Below, one piece after another: positions 1-7,396 of a stretch of 11,897 nt of DNA. The translations under genes were made by a program, and so were the position numbers. The notes below the pieces were generated by a model, which saw nothing but the letters and a program-made list of their open reading frames with translations, made no database searches and was not told where the DNA came from. Numbering within the stretch: the first letter of the stretch is position 1; the number at the start of each line of letters is the position of its first letter. This DNA is from Alphaproteobacteria bacterium UBA6062 (lineage in GTDB: Bacteria; Pseudomonadota; Alphaproteobacteria; Sneathiellales; Sneathiellaceae), in NCBI GenBank assembly GCA_002428885.1, contig DIYE01000255.1, positions 1 through 11,897 on the forward strand. The letters are read 5' to 3'.

Positions 1-1291
1 CGTCGATCAGTTCCTGTGCGGTAATACCGGCGGGGGTGAGATAAACGCCCGGCTTGTTCACATGACCGGACAGCGAGAAAGTTCTGAAACCTTTTGATCC
101 GTTCCGGCCGCCCTGTTGATACCAGTCCGGACCTTTGGCGATAATCTCTGGCAGCCAGTATAATGTTTCCACATTGTTGATCAGGGTAGGTCTTCCGAAC
201 AGCCCGACATGGGCCGGGAAGGGTGGTTTATGGCGGGGCAGGGCGCGCTTGCCTTCCAGACTTTCCAGCATGGCGCTTTCTTCACCGCAGATATAAGCAC
301 CGGCACCGCGTCTCAGATGGATGTCCCGACCTTTTGTCAGGCCTGCGATTTTCAGTTCGGCGATAGCCTGATGCAGAATGGCGGCGGTATCCGGATATTC
401 ATCCCGAAGGAATATATAAATCGCTTCCGCTTCAACCAGCTCAGCGCCGATCAGCATCCCTTCCAGAAACTGAAAGGGATTGCTGTTCATATAATGTCGG
501 TCCTTGAAGGTCCCCGGCTCACTTTCATCCGCATTGACGGCCATCAGGCGCGGCCCGGGAATGGAAAGCACGGCTTCCAGCTTCAAGGCATGGGGAAAAC
601 CGGCACCGCCAAGACCTCTATGTTTGCTGTCTTTTAACTGGTTAATTATTGAATCTAGGGTTTTGGTGTTCTTGTACAACTCATCAAGAACTTTAAAGCC
701 GTCCTGTTCGCAATATTCGGCGTAAGAGAGATGATCCTTCGCTTGGATAGGACTACCGCTTTCAAGAGTCTGTTTTTCCCGGTCGGTCTTTTCGGTCGTT
801 GCATGAGAAACATACCGGTCCTTCAGGCGAACAACGGGTGCCTGATCACAGCGCCCCATGCAGGCACCGTGAGTAACGTTAACATCTTTGCCATATTTCG
901 CGGCCAGATCTTCTGCAAGCTTGGCCGAACCAGACATTTCACAAGATAGACTGTCGCAGACCTTGATGGTCAGGGGCGGAATGGCGGATCGATCGTCAAC
1001 AACGACAAAGTTATGATAGAAGGTAGCGACTTCATAAATTTCAGCCAGGGACAGTTTCATCTCTGCGGCCAGCGCCGTCAGATGTCCTTTTTCCAGGCAG
1101 CCGAATTCGTCCTGCAGCAGATGGAGATGTTCAATCAGCAGATCCCGATTTCTGGATCGGTTTCCCAGAAGCTCCCGGATGATCTCCAGATTGTATTGTT
1201 CCGGCTGACGGCCTTTGGCTTGATAACGCGCTCTTCGTTTCCCTTTGCCTGGTGCTTTGGAAGACACCAGGAACGAGGCGGATGTGCCCAT
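1..1291 (-). CDS. NAD-linked formate dehydrogenase beta subunit, NuoE-NuoF fusion (partial, 3' end off the left edge)
   Basis: I translated the minus strand from the ATG at 1289-1291; 430 codons stay open to the left edge. Residues about 31-165 are a complete NuoE-like domain: a helical part (DLLIEHLHLLQDEFG) and a thioredoxin-like [2Fe-2S] part with Cys112, Cys117, Cys144 and Cys148 (CDSLSC and CMGRC). Residues about 200-430 are a NuoF-like FMN/NADH domain: RGLGGAGFP (225-233), NADESEPGTFKDR (253-265), GAGAYICGEES (329-339), PTLINNVETL (368-377). This fused order is that of the Methylobacterium Fdh1 beta subunit of about 570 residues, which passes formate electrons from the Mo/W alpha subunit to NAD+ in the cytoplasm. 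About 140 residues, with the expected C-terminal 4Fe-4S cysteines, lie outside. A ribosome site AGGGA sits inside the end of the upstream DUF3553 gene, 5 bp away, so the two are probably co-transcribed. Other NuoEF-fused NADH dehydrogenases or hydrogenase diaphorases are less likely. Confidence 0.88.
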   Translation of the reverse strand, partial: MGTSASFLVSSKAPGKGKRRARYQAKGRQPEQYNLEIIRELLGNRSRNRDLLIEHLHLLQDEFGCLEKGHLTALAAEMKLSLAEIYEVATFYHNFVVVDDRSAIPPLTIKVCDSLSCEMSGSAKLAEDLAAKYGKDVNVTHGACMGRCDQAPVVRLKDRYVSHATTEKTDREKQTLESGSPIQAKDHLSYAEYCEQDGFKVLDELYKNTKTLDSIINQLKDSKHRGLGGAGFPHALKLEAVLSIPGPRLMAVNADESEPGTFKDRHYMNSNPFQFLEGMLIGAELVEAEAIYIFLRDEYPDTAAILHQAIAELKIAGLTKGRDIHLRRGAGAYICGEESAMLESLEGKRALPRHKPPFPAHVGLFGRPTLINNVETLYWLPEIIAKGPDWYQQGGRNGSKGFRTFSLSGHVNKPGVYLTPAGITAQELID

Positions 1292-1296
1292 CGATA

Positions 1297-1503
1297 TTAA
1301 TCCCTAGCTCGGCGTCTATAGACGTCTAATTCGTCCTCCCGGACTTCAATCAATTCTATGATGCTCGCTATGATCAGTTGTTTCCCAGCATGCTCGAAAT
1401 TGACAGTGACCCGATCAGCGACGGCGGACTGGACCTGACCAATCCCCCAGTCGGGCTGGCTCGGATGCCTGACATACTGTCCCGGGGAAAAAAACGATAG
1501 CAT
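1297..1503 (-). CDS. DUF3553 family small protein, Tudor/CarD-like fold
   Basis: A protein of 68 residues read from the ATG at 1501-1503. An in-frame ATG at 1545 would add 14 residues, but DUF3553 proteins normally begin just before the FxPGQYVRHP motif, and a candidate promoter -10 element at 1536-1541 lies between the two starts, which favours the shorter form. Visible motifs are PGQYVRHPSQPDWGIGQVQS and VTVNFEHAGKQ, the full-length signature of the family. The pattern (basic turn, WGxGxV, then VxFxxxGxK) resembles the Tudor-like domains of UvrD/PcrA C-termini and CarD that contact RNA polymerase; that link is inference and no function is established to my knowledge. It is followed 5 bp later by the formate dehydrogenase beta gene, whose ribosome site overlaps the last codons here, so translation may be coupled. 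Confidence 0.8.
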   Translation of the reverse strand: MLSFFSPGQYVRHPSQPDWGIGQVQSAVADRVTVNFEHAGKQLIIASIIELIEVREDELDVYRRRARD

Positions 1504-1535
1504 AATGACATCACTCGGTTGATTGTTGCATAAAG

Positions 1536-1564
1536 AGTGTAGCAAACTGTTGTGAAGACGACAA
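1536..1564 (-). promoter_or_regulatory. Candidate sigma70-type promoter for the DUF3553-formate dehydrogenase operon
   Basis: Read on the minus strand, TTGTCG (1564-1559) and TACACT (1541-1536) are separated by exactly 17 bases, each matching four of six consensus positions. A start of transcription near 1529 would give a leader of about 25 bases before the ATG at 1503 and would exclude the upstream ATG at 1545. This is a consensus match only; alphaproteobacterial promoters are loose, so chance is possible. Confidence 0.35.
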
Positions 1565-1616
1565 AAACTGTTCCATTCCAGTAACGGAAAATTGGGATTA
1601 ACGCATTGGGGAAAGA

Positions 1617-2255
1617 ATGATCAATCTTAAGCTCGCAGCCTTAATGAGTTCGAAACTCTGCCATGACGTGATCGGGCCGGTCGGTGCCATCAATAACGGC
1701 GTTGAACTTCTGAATGACGAAGCAAACGCTGATATGCGCGACCAGGCCATGGATCTGGTTAATCAGAGCGCAGGCGAAGCTGCGGCCAGGCTGCAATTCT
1801 ATCGCCTGGCTTTCGGCCTGGCAGGTGGAATGGGGGCGGAAGTTTCTCTGCGGGACGGCCGGATGCTGTGCCGGGAGTTTATGAATTACGGAAAAGTGTC
1901 TCTCGATTGGCCTGATGATGCCGGTGGTGCTGAAAACCTCTCCAAAGATGCAATCAAGGTGATTTGTAATATGGTCGCCCTGGCAGCCGGAGCTTTGCCC
2001 AGGGGAGGCAATCTGACCGTTTCCGGCCAGGTTACAGGTTCTGAATGGACATTTGACTTTATCGCAACCGGTCAGCGGGCGGGCTTGCGAGAGGATATTA
2101 CAAAGACGCTTCTCAATGGATATGATGAGGAGGAGTTGACCGCACAAAATGTCGGAGCGCAATATGTGATGGCGCTTTGTGCCAATAACGGGTTCCAAGT
2201 GGGAATTTCTGAAATTGAAGAAGATAAAGTCGTTATGAACGCTAAATCAGCCTAA
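1617..2255 (+). CDS. chpT: ChpT histidine phosphotransferase (CckA-ChpT-CtrA/CpdR relay)
   Basis: A 212-residue protein with the ChpT signature SSKLCHDVIGPVGAINNGVE at residues 11-30; His16 is the expected phospho-acceptor. ChpT resembles the dimerisation and ATPase-like domains of a histidine kinase but does not bind ATP; the second half (about 85-212) here shows no kinase G-boxes, as expected. In Caulobacter the dimer moves phosphate in the cytoplasm from the CckA receiver to CtrA and CpdR. The ATG at 1617 has a good ribosome site, GGGGAAAG, just upstream. The gene is divergent from the DUF3553 gene and closed by an intrinsic terminator, so it is probably transcribed alone, although it lies just before the chemotaxis operon and 6 kb from ctrA, its likely target. 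A half-site TTAAC at 1598-1602 could allow feedback by CtrA, which is only a guess. No cckA or cpdR is in the window. Confidence 0.9.
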   Translation: MINLKLAALMSSKLCHDVIGPVGAINNGVELLNDEANADMRDQAMDLVNQSAGEAAARLQFYRLAFGLAGGMGAEVSLRDGRMLCREFMNYGKVSLDWPDDAGGAENLSKDAIKVICNMVALAAGALPRGGNLTVSGQVTGSEWTFDFIATGQRAGLREDITKTLLNGYDEEELTAQNVGAQYVMALCANNGFQVGISEIEEDKVVMNAKSA

Positions 2256-2266
2256 ACATCGACAGG

Positions 2267-2295
2267 AAGCCCGGTTATAAATACCGGGCTTTTTT
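2267..2295 (+). terminator. Intrinsic terminator after chpT
   Basis: Perfect 9-bp stem AAGCCCGGT (2267-2275) with ACCGGGCTT (2283-2291), a 7-base loop and a run of six T at 2290-2295. It begins 11 bases after the chpT stop and should separate chpT from the chemotaxis operon. Confidence 0.9.
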
Positions 2296-2422
2296 GCGTC
2301 TGAAGATCATCAGAAGTAGCTCTTCCCTTTGTAATACCCATACTCTCAGTCGTATAGAATTCCAGCAGTTTTCGCTATTTGAGAAAAATTTTATTCAAGT
2401 TCGATTTTTTCTGCTCGCCAAG

Positions 2423-2448
2423 TTGTTAACCGTAACTGCTTGTTAACC
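2423..2448. promoter_or_regulatory. Direct repeat TTGTTAACC x2, candidate CtrA half-sites before cheA
   Basis: The 9-mer TTGTTAACC occurs at 2423-2431 and again at 2440-2448, 17 bases apart, about 80-105 bases before the cheA start. TTAACC is the core of the Caulobacter CtrA half-site (TTAACCAT), and TTGTTA also resembles a -35 element. The spacing is not the canonical TTAA-N7-TTAA, so binding is inference. A TATAAA at 2480-2485 could be a -10 element, but no well-spaced -35 accompanies it. The rest of the 274-base gap between chpT and cheA shows nothing else that I can support beyond the chpT terminator. Confidence 0.35.
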
Positions 2449-2529
2449 TCTTTCGCGCATTCTGTCGCAAATTGGGTGATATAAATTTACTGTTTGCAGA
2501 CCTGCTTAAAGTGGGGAGAGAGCTACACC

Positions 2530-5361
2530 ATGGATGATCTGTTAAGCGAATTTCTAACTGAAACCAACGAGAATATCGGCATTGTTGACGCCGCCTTGGT
2601 GGAGCTTGAACAAAATCCTGATGAAGGAAGTCAGATTGATAACATTTTCCGGCTTGTTCATACGATTAAAGGAACATGCGGTTTTTTGGGACTGCCTAGG
2701 CTTGAAGCAGTCGCGCACGCCGGTGAAAATGTACTAGGTAAAATTCGTGATAAAGAACTAACGGTGACAGCAGATGTTGTGACCATCATTCTTGAAGCGA
2801 TGGATGTGATCAAGGAAGTTCTGGAAGTTCTGGAACAGACAGAAGAAGAGCCGGAAGGGGACGACTCTGATTTGATTGCCCGCCTGAATGATGTGGCCTA
2901 TGGAAGCGGTGCGGCGGCATCTGCGCCAGCCGAACCAGAGCCGGAACCGGCTGCTGAACCAGAACCGGTTGCCGAAGAACGTGAACTGAAGCCGGGTGAA
3001 GTGTCCGAAGCTGATCTTGAAGCGGCCTTCAATGCGGCGCCTGGTCCGGAAGATGAAGCCGCAGAAGCGGAAAGCGAAGTAAGACCCGGTGAGGTTTCGG
3101 AAGAGGATCTGCAGGCAGCTTTTGATGCGGCTCCCGGCCCAGAGGAACCAGCTCAGGAAGCTGCTGCTGCACCTGCAGAAGAAGCTGCTCCCGTCGCTGA
3201 GGCGGAAAAACCGGCTCCGGCTCCGAAAGTTATTCCGAAAAAAGAACCAAAGGCGGCGGCTGAAGCTGCTCCTAAGGAAACGTCTCTTGCCAATCAGAGC
3301 ATTCGCGTGAATGTGGAACTGCTTGAGAACCTGATGACCATGGTCAGTGAACTGGTGCTGACCCGGAACCAGCTTTTACAGATGGTTCGCGGTATGGATG
3401 ACAACGAATTTACTGTTCCACTTCAGCGGCTTAGCCATGTAACGACCGAGTTGCAGGAAGGTCTGATGAAGACCCGTATGCAGCCGATCGGTAATGCCTG
3501 GTCGAAGCTGCCGCGTATTGTTCGCGACCTGAGCCATGATCTGGATAAGAAAATCGATCTGATCATGCATGGCGCGGAAACTGAACTGGATCGCCAGGTT
3601 CTGGAACTGATCAAGGACCCGCTCACTCATATGGTCCGTAACTCTGCGGACCATGGTCTGGAAGGTCCTGCTGATCGACTGGCTGCCGGCAAGAAAGAAA
3701 CCGGTAAAATTGTTCTCGACGCCTATCACGAAGGCGGTCATATCATTATCACCATTACCGATGATGGTCGTGGCCTGAATAGCGAGAAGATCAAGGCTAA
3801 AGCTATTGAAAACGGTATGGCGACGGAAACTGAACTGGAGGGCATGAGCACCCAGCAGATCCAGAGCTATATTATGAAGGCAGGCTTCTCTACCGCTGAA
3901 AAAGTGACCAATGTGTCAGGTCGTGGTGTTGGTATGGATGTTGTCCGTTCCAATATCGAGAAAATCGGCGGTACTATTGAGCTGAAGTCAGAAGAGGGTC
4001 TGGGGTCCACCTTTACCATCAAGATTCCGCTGACATTGGCGATTGTCTCAGCCCTGATCGTTGAATGTTGTAAAGAGCGTTTCGCTATTCCGCAGATCAG
4101 CGTTGTTGAGCTGGTGCGTGCGTCCACGGACGGACGGAGCGATAACACCATTGAAATGATCAATGACAGCCCGGTTCTGAGACTGCGCGATCGTCTGCTG
4201 CCGCTGGTGCATCTGAACGATATCCTGCGCCTGGAAACGGCAGCGGATGAAGTCGCTGAGCAGAGCGAAGCCAAAGGGTCTGAAGAATTTATCATTGTCA
4301 GCCAGGTCGGCGCTTATACCTTCGGTATCGTTGTCGATCGGGTCTTTGACACGGAAGAAATCGTGGTCAAGCCGGTGGCGCCGATCCTCAGAGATCTGTC
4401 GATCTTCTCCGGTAATACGATCCTCGGTGACGGTAGCGTCATCATGATCCTGGATCCGAATGGCATTGCCTCTAAATCCGGTGAAAATGTAGTGGGAGAC
4501 CATTCTGTGGAAGAAGAAGCGCATCGTGTCTCTTCGGAATCTGACAAAGTGGCCATGCTGGTTTGCCGGGCTGGTGGTGAAGAACCTAAAGCCGTACCGC
4601 TGTCCCTGGTTGCCCGCCTTGAGGAAATCGATGTTGAAACCATCGAAAACACCAATGGCCAGCTGGTTGTTCAGTATCGCGGCAAGATCATGCCGCTGGT
4701 CACTGTCAATGAGGAAGCGACCGTCGTCAAGGAAGGTCGTCAGCCGATCCTGGTGTTCAGTGATAATGAACGAACCATGGGTCTGGTTGTCGATGAAATT
4801 GTCGATATCGTCGATGATCACCTGAATGTAGAAATGGCCTCCAATGTAGAAGGTATGATTGGTAGCGCCGTTATTCGGGGTAAGGCAACAGACGTGATTG
4901 ATGTCGGTTATTATCTTCAGAAATGTTTCGGAGATTGGTTCGGAAGCACTGAAACAGCCGCCTATGGCAGCGGTCAGTCTGCCCAACGGATCCTGCTGGT
5001 TGATGATAGTCCGTTCTTCCGGAATATGCTGGTTCCGCTGCTTTCCGTTGCCGGTTACGAAGTCAGCACAGCCGAGAATCCGGTTGAAGCATTGACGATG
5101 CGTGACCAGGGCAAAAATTTCGATGTTATTGTCAGTGACATTGAAATGCCGGAAATGGATGGCTTCCAGTTTGCCGAAGAAGTTCTTGGTGATGATCGTT
5201 GGGCGGATACCCCGATTGTTGCGCTGTCATCCCATACCACACCCCAGGATTTCGATCGTGGCCGCAAAGTCGGTTTCTCCGACTATGTTGCCAAATTCGA
5301 TCGGGATGCCCTGATGAACACATTGTCCCAGACCTTGCGCGCTGCAGGAGGAGCTAAATGA
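2530..5361 (+). CDS. cheA: Hybrid chemotaxis histidine kinase CheA with extra CheW-like and receiver domains
   Basis: A 943-residue kinase, much longer than the roughly 650 of E. coli CheA. Domains in order: Hpt/P1 (1-120) with phospho-acceptor His44 in VHTIKG; an acidic Ala/Pro/Glu linker (about 125-255) in place of a P2 domain; P3 dimerisation helices (257-320); P4 ATPase with the N-box HMVRNSADHGLE (367-378), DDGRGLN (411-417), GRGVGMD (464-470) and GLGSTF (490-495); P5/CheW-like (about 505-645); a second, more divergent CheW-like domain (about 673-800); and a C-terminal receiver (819-943) with Asp825/Asp826 and phospho-acceptor Asp870 in SDIEMPEMDG. It acts in cytoplasmic receptor arrays and should phosphorylate CheY and CheB. 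The ATG at 2530 is chosen because MDDLLSEFLTET is the usual CheA start and GGGGAGAG precedes it; an in-frame start at 2494 would add 12 unlikely residues. Its stop overlaps the cheW start (ATGA). The internal receiver may act as a phosphate sink, as proposed for similar hybrids. Confidence 0.96.
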   Translation: MDDLLSEFLTETNENIGIVDAALVELEQNPDEGSQIDNIFRLVHTIKGTCGFLGLPRLEAVAHAGENVLGKIRDKELTVTADVVTIILEAMDVIKEVLEVLEQTEEEPEGDDSDLIARLNDVAYGSGAAASAPAEPEPEPAAEPEPVAEERELKPGEVSEADLEAAFNAAPGPEDEAAEAESEVRPGEVSEEDLQAAFDAAPGPEEPAQEAAAAPAEEAAPVAEAEKPAPAPKVIPKKEPKAAAEAAPKETSLANQSIRVNVELLENLMTMVSELVLTRNQLLQMVRGMDDNEFTVPLQRLSHVTTELQEGLMKTRMQPIGNAWSKLPRIVRDLSHDLDKKIDLIMHGAETELDRQVLELIKDPLTHMVRNSADHGLEGPADRLAAGKKETGKIVLDAYHEGGHIIITITDDGRGLNSEKIKAKAIENGMATETELEGMSTQQIQSYIMKAGFSTAEKVTNVSGRGVGMDVVRSNIEKIGGTIELKSEEGLGSTFTIKIPLTLAIVSALIVECCKERFAIPQISVVELVRASTDGRSDNTIEMINDSPVLRLRDRLLPLVHLNDILRLETAADEVAEQSEAKGSEEFIIVSQVGAYTFGIVVDRVFDTEEIVVKPVAPILRDLSIFSGNTILGDGSVIMILDPNGIASKSGENVVGDHSVEEEAHRVSSESDKVAMLVCRAGGEEPKAVPLSLVARLEEIDVETIENTNGQLVVQYRGKIMPLVTVNEEATVVKEGRQPILVFSDNERTMGLVVDEIVDIVDDHLNVEMASNVEGMIGSAVIRGKATDVIDVGYYLQKCFGDWFGSTETAAYGSGQSAQRILLVDDSPFFRNMLVPLLSVAGYEVSTAENPVEALTMRDQGKNFDVIVSDIEMPEMDGFQFAEEVLGDDRWADTPIVALSSHTTPQDFDRGRKVGFSDYVAKFDRDALMNTLSQTLRAAGGAK
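2989..3144 (+). repeat. Duplicated 21-residue motif in the CheA linker
   Basis: Within the low-complexity linker of CheA, residues 154-174 and 185-205 repeat the pattern [KR]PGEVSExDLxAAFxAAPGP, with 31 residues between starts. The two DNA copies differ at many third-codon positions (for example ggtgaagtgtccgaa against ggtgaggtttcggaa), so the protein motif is kept while the DNA has diverged. The central part (SExDLxAAF) looks like a short amphipathic helix. This position is where P2, the CheY/CheB docking domain, sits in other CheA proteins. A docking role is inference. Confidence 0.75.
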
Positions 5362-5816
5362 GTAACACGGAAGAAATGCAGGAATTTGTTACCGTAACCA
5401 TTGCGGATCAGATGTTTGGAATTCCGGTGCTGCAGGTTCATGATGTACTGGGAAGCGTTAAACTGACGAATATTCCTCTGGCTCCGCCGGAAGTTGCCGG
5501 TGCCTTGAACCTTCGGGGACGTATTGTGACCTGTATTGATATTCGCAAACGTCTTGGATTGCCGCAGGCTGAAAATGACCACAAGCCGATGAGCGTGGTT
5601 GTGGAGCATCACGGTGAACCATACAGCTTGTTGATTGACTCTGTCGGGGAAGTTCTCAGCCTGCGAACAGATAAGCTGGAAATGAATCCGGGAACGATGG
5701 ATTCTCGTTGGCGTGAAGTGTCATCGGGTATTTACCGGACTGAGGATAACCTTCTGGTTATTCTCCAAATTGACCGGCTTCTGGACTTCGCCGGCGGGGC
5801 GAATGTAGCGGCATAA
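5358..5816 (+). CDS. cheW: Chemotaxis coupling protein CheW
   Basis: A 152-residue single CheW domain covering nearly the whole length (about 8-145), near the usual size. Recognisable features are the opening strand EFVTVTIADQMFGIPVLQV, the segment APPEVAGALNLRGRIVTCID (42-61) with the conserved NLRGRI that packs against CheA P5 and receptors, and LIDSVGEVL (91-99). It links receptors to CheA in the cytoplasmic signalling array and has no enzyme activity. The start overlaps the cheA stop by four bases (ATGA), with GGAGGAG 5 bases upstream, so translation is coupled to cheA. The next gene, cheY, begins 24 bases after its stop. Confidence 0.95.
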   Translation: MSNTEEMQEFVTVTIADQMFGIPVLQVHDVLGSVKLTNIPLAPPEVAGALNLRGRIVTCIDIRKRLGLPQAENDHKPMSVVVEHHGEPYSLLIDSVGEVLSLRTDKLEMNPGTMDSRWREVSSGIYRTEDNLLVILQIDRLLDFAGGANVAA

Positions 5817-5840
5817 TTCTTAACAAGGTTGATAGATATC

Positions 5841-6206
5841 ATGGCTTCTTGTCTGATTGTTGATGACTCAAAAGTGGTGCGCATGGTCGCCAAAAGAATT
5901 TTGGAAGACCTCAAATTTGATATCCTTGAAGCTGAGGATGGCAAAGGCGCATTGAATGTGTGTCTGGAAGGCATGCCTGATGTGATCCTGCTTGATTGGA
6001 ACATGCCGGTGATGAATGGTATTGATTTCCTCAGGACACTCAGGAAAACCGACGGCGGAAGTGATCCGGTTGTTGTGTTTTGCACGACGGAAAACGATAT
6101 GGCGCACATTCGGGAGGCCATTTCGGCAGGAGCCAATGAGTATATCATGAAGCCTTTTGACCGTGCGATTATTGAAGCGAAATTCTCTCAGGTGGGAGTG
6201 CTCTAG
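5841..6206 (+). CDS. cheY: Chemotaxis response regulator CheY (single receiver)
   Basis: A 121-residue stand-alone receiver. The acidic pair is Asp8/Asp9, the phospho-acceptor is Asp52 in LLDWNMPVMNG, the switch threonines are Thr82/Thr83 and the conserved lysine is Lys104 in IMKPF; all key residues are present. Phosphorylated by CheA, it should bind the flagellar switch (FliM) to change rotation. The ATG at 5841 is chosen over an in-frame TTG at 5829 because MASCLIVDDS starts as CheY proteins do; the only ribosome site visible, AAGG at 5825-5828, is weak and rather distant, so expression may depend on coupling to cheW. Its TAG stop shares its last base with the GTG start of cheB. The position between cheW and cheB makes CheY more likely than CpdR or another single receiver. 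Confidence 0.92.
   Translation: MASCLIVDDSKVVRMVAKRILEDLKFDILEAEDGKGALNVCLEGMPDVILLDWNMPVMNGIDFLRTLRKTDGGSDPVVVFCTTENDMAHIREAISAGANEYIMKPFDRAIIEAKFSQVGVL
6191..6198 (+). promoter_or_regulatory. Ribosome binding site that fixes the cheB start
   Basis: GGTGGGAG lies 7 bases before the GTG at 6206, inside the last codons of cheY. The alternative in-frame ATG at 6251 has no purine-rich site upstream. This supports the GTG start and a TAGTG junction with cheY. Confidence 0.6.
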
Positions 6207-7396
6207 TGAATGGGCTGGAGGCGTCTGCCAATCAAGATACTGATCACACAATGAATAATCCTTACAGGGTAATGATAGTCGATGATTCCGCAGTCATAAG
6301 AGGATTTCTGACGCGCTGGCTTCAGGATGAGAGTGACATTGATGTTGTCTCCTCTGCCAGTAACGGTGTCTTTGCCTTACGGGAATTTGAAAGAACCAAG
6401 CCGGAAATTGTTGTTCTGGATATTGAAATGCCGGAAATGGACGGAATGACGGCCTTGCCGAAACTTATTGAGCTGGACGCAGATGTCAAAGTGATTATGG
6501 CATCTACGCTGACCCGTCGGAATGCTGATATCAGTATGCAGGCGATGGCCAAAGGGGCAGCGGACTATATTCCTAAGCCTGAAAGTACGCGCGAAGCCAA
6601 GGATAAAGACGCTTTCCAGCGGGAACTGGTTGAGAAAATCAAGGCGCTTGGGGCAACCCGTCGCCGTCGCCAGGGGGCCGCACCGGCCGGATCTGCCGTT
6701 AATGGAAAGCCTGCGTCGACTGCTCAGTCAGTCAGCACAAAAAAGGAAGAGACTGCAAAGCCGGGGCTTTACAAGAAAGCACCGATTGTTTTACGGCCTG
6801 CAACAGTAGGGGCTTTGCCGCAGGTTCTGGCAATAGGTTCTTCAACAGGTGGTCCGCAGGCGCTGTTTGCTCTTTTCGAAAAAATCAAAGGCAAGATATC
6901 CTTGCCGATTTTCATTACACAGCATATGCCGGCGACTTTTACGGCTATTCTAGCTGAACATCTGACAAAGATTTTCGGTCTGCCGTGTGCGGAGGCTGTT
7001 GATGGTGAAAAGGTTGTCGGAAGCCGGGTATATCTTGCTCCGGGTGACTGGCATATGATCGTTGAAAAAGAAGGATCCGATGCCGTGATCCGACTTAATC
7101 AGAATCCACCGGAAAATTATTGTCGTCCGGCGGTAGACCCGATGTTGCGGAGCTTGCTTTCCGTCTATGGTTCTCGGGTTTTGACAGTTATCCTGACCGG
7201 AATGGGTCATGATGGTTTGAAAGGGTGTGAGTTGCTCTCCAAGGAAGGAGCAGGTCTTATCGCTCAAGACGAACAAACGAGTGTTGTATGGGGGATGCCG
7301 GGCGCGGTTGCGACGGCAGGGTTATGTAATTCCGTTCTTCCGCTGCAGGATATTCCTGCGGCCATTGAAAATGCAATTATGGGGAGGCCTCAATGA
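6206..7396 (+). CDS. cheB: Chemotaxis protein-glutamate methylesterase/deamidase CheB
   Basis: A 396-residue two-domain protein. The receiver (about 20-140) has Asp26/Asp27 and phospho-acceptor Asp72 in LDIEMPEMDG; a basic, Ala/Ser/Lys-rich linker spans about 150-200; the C-terminal esterase domain (205-390) has the catalytic triad Ser213 in GSSTGGP, His240 in TQHMP and Asp336 in GMGHDG. It removes methyl groups from (and may deamidate) receptor glutamates, countering CheR, and is switched on when CheA phosphorylates its receiver. It is longer than E. coli CheB (349 residues), because of the linker and about 15 extra N-terminal residues. The GTG start at 6206 overlaps the cheY stop by one base and has a good ribosome site; an ATG at 6251 (MNNPYRVMIVDD) is the alternative. 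Its TGA stop overlaps the cheR ATG by four bases. Confidence 0.95.
   Translation: MNGLEASANQDTDHTMNNPYRVMIVDDSAVIRGFLTRWLQDESDIDVVSSASNGVFALREFERTKPEIVVLDIEMPEMDGMTALPKLIELDADVKVIMASTLTRRNADISMQAMAKGAADYIPKPESTREAKDKDAFQRELVEKIKALGATRRRRQGAAPAGSAVNGKPASTAQSVSTKKEETAKPGLYKKAPIVLRPATVGALPQVLAIGSSTGGPQALFALFEKIKGKISLPIFITQHMPATFTAILAEHLTKIFGLPCAEAVDGEKVVGSRVYLAPGDWHMIVEKEGSDAVIRLNQNPPENYCRPAVDPMLRSLLSVYGSRVLTVILTGMGHDGLKGCELLSKEGAGLIAQDEQTSVVWGMPGAVATAGLCNSVLPLQDIPAAIENAIMGRPQ

Noticed and set aside
1..1291. Subunits NuoE/NuoF of respiratory complex I
   Set aside because: In complex I these are normally separate genes within a nuo cluster. The single fused frame and the close match to the Fdh1-type beta subunit order point to formate dehydrogenase.
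209..1300. Four plus-strand open frames between 209 and 1300
   Set aside because: All are antisense to the uninterrupted NuoE-NuoF fusion read from 1291 leftwards, whose motifs are unambiguous.
1641..2198. Open frame of 185 codons on the minus strand opposite chpT
   Set aside because: chpT carries the diagnostic His16 motif on the plus strand; the antisense frame is a codon-bias shadow.
2300..2422. Possible small RNA or extra gene between the chpT terminator and cheA
   Set aside because: No open frame with a ribosome site, no hairpin of note and no convincing promoter were seen.
4048..4986. Open frame of 312 codons on the minus strand opposite cheA
   Set aside because: It lies wholly inside the well-supported cheA frame, has low-complexity His/Asp/Ile-rich composition, and matches no family I know. 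It is an antisense shadow.
5829..5840. TTG start for cheY at 5829
   Set aside because: The AAGG site directly abuts it, too close to act, and CheY proteins normally begin where the ATG at 5841 places the start.
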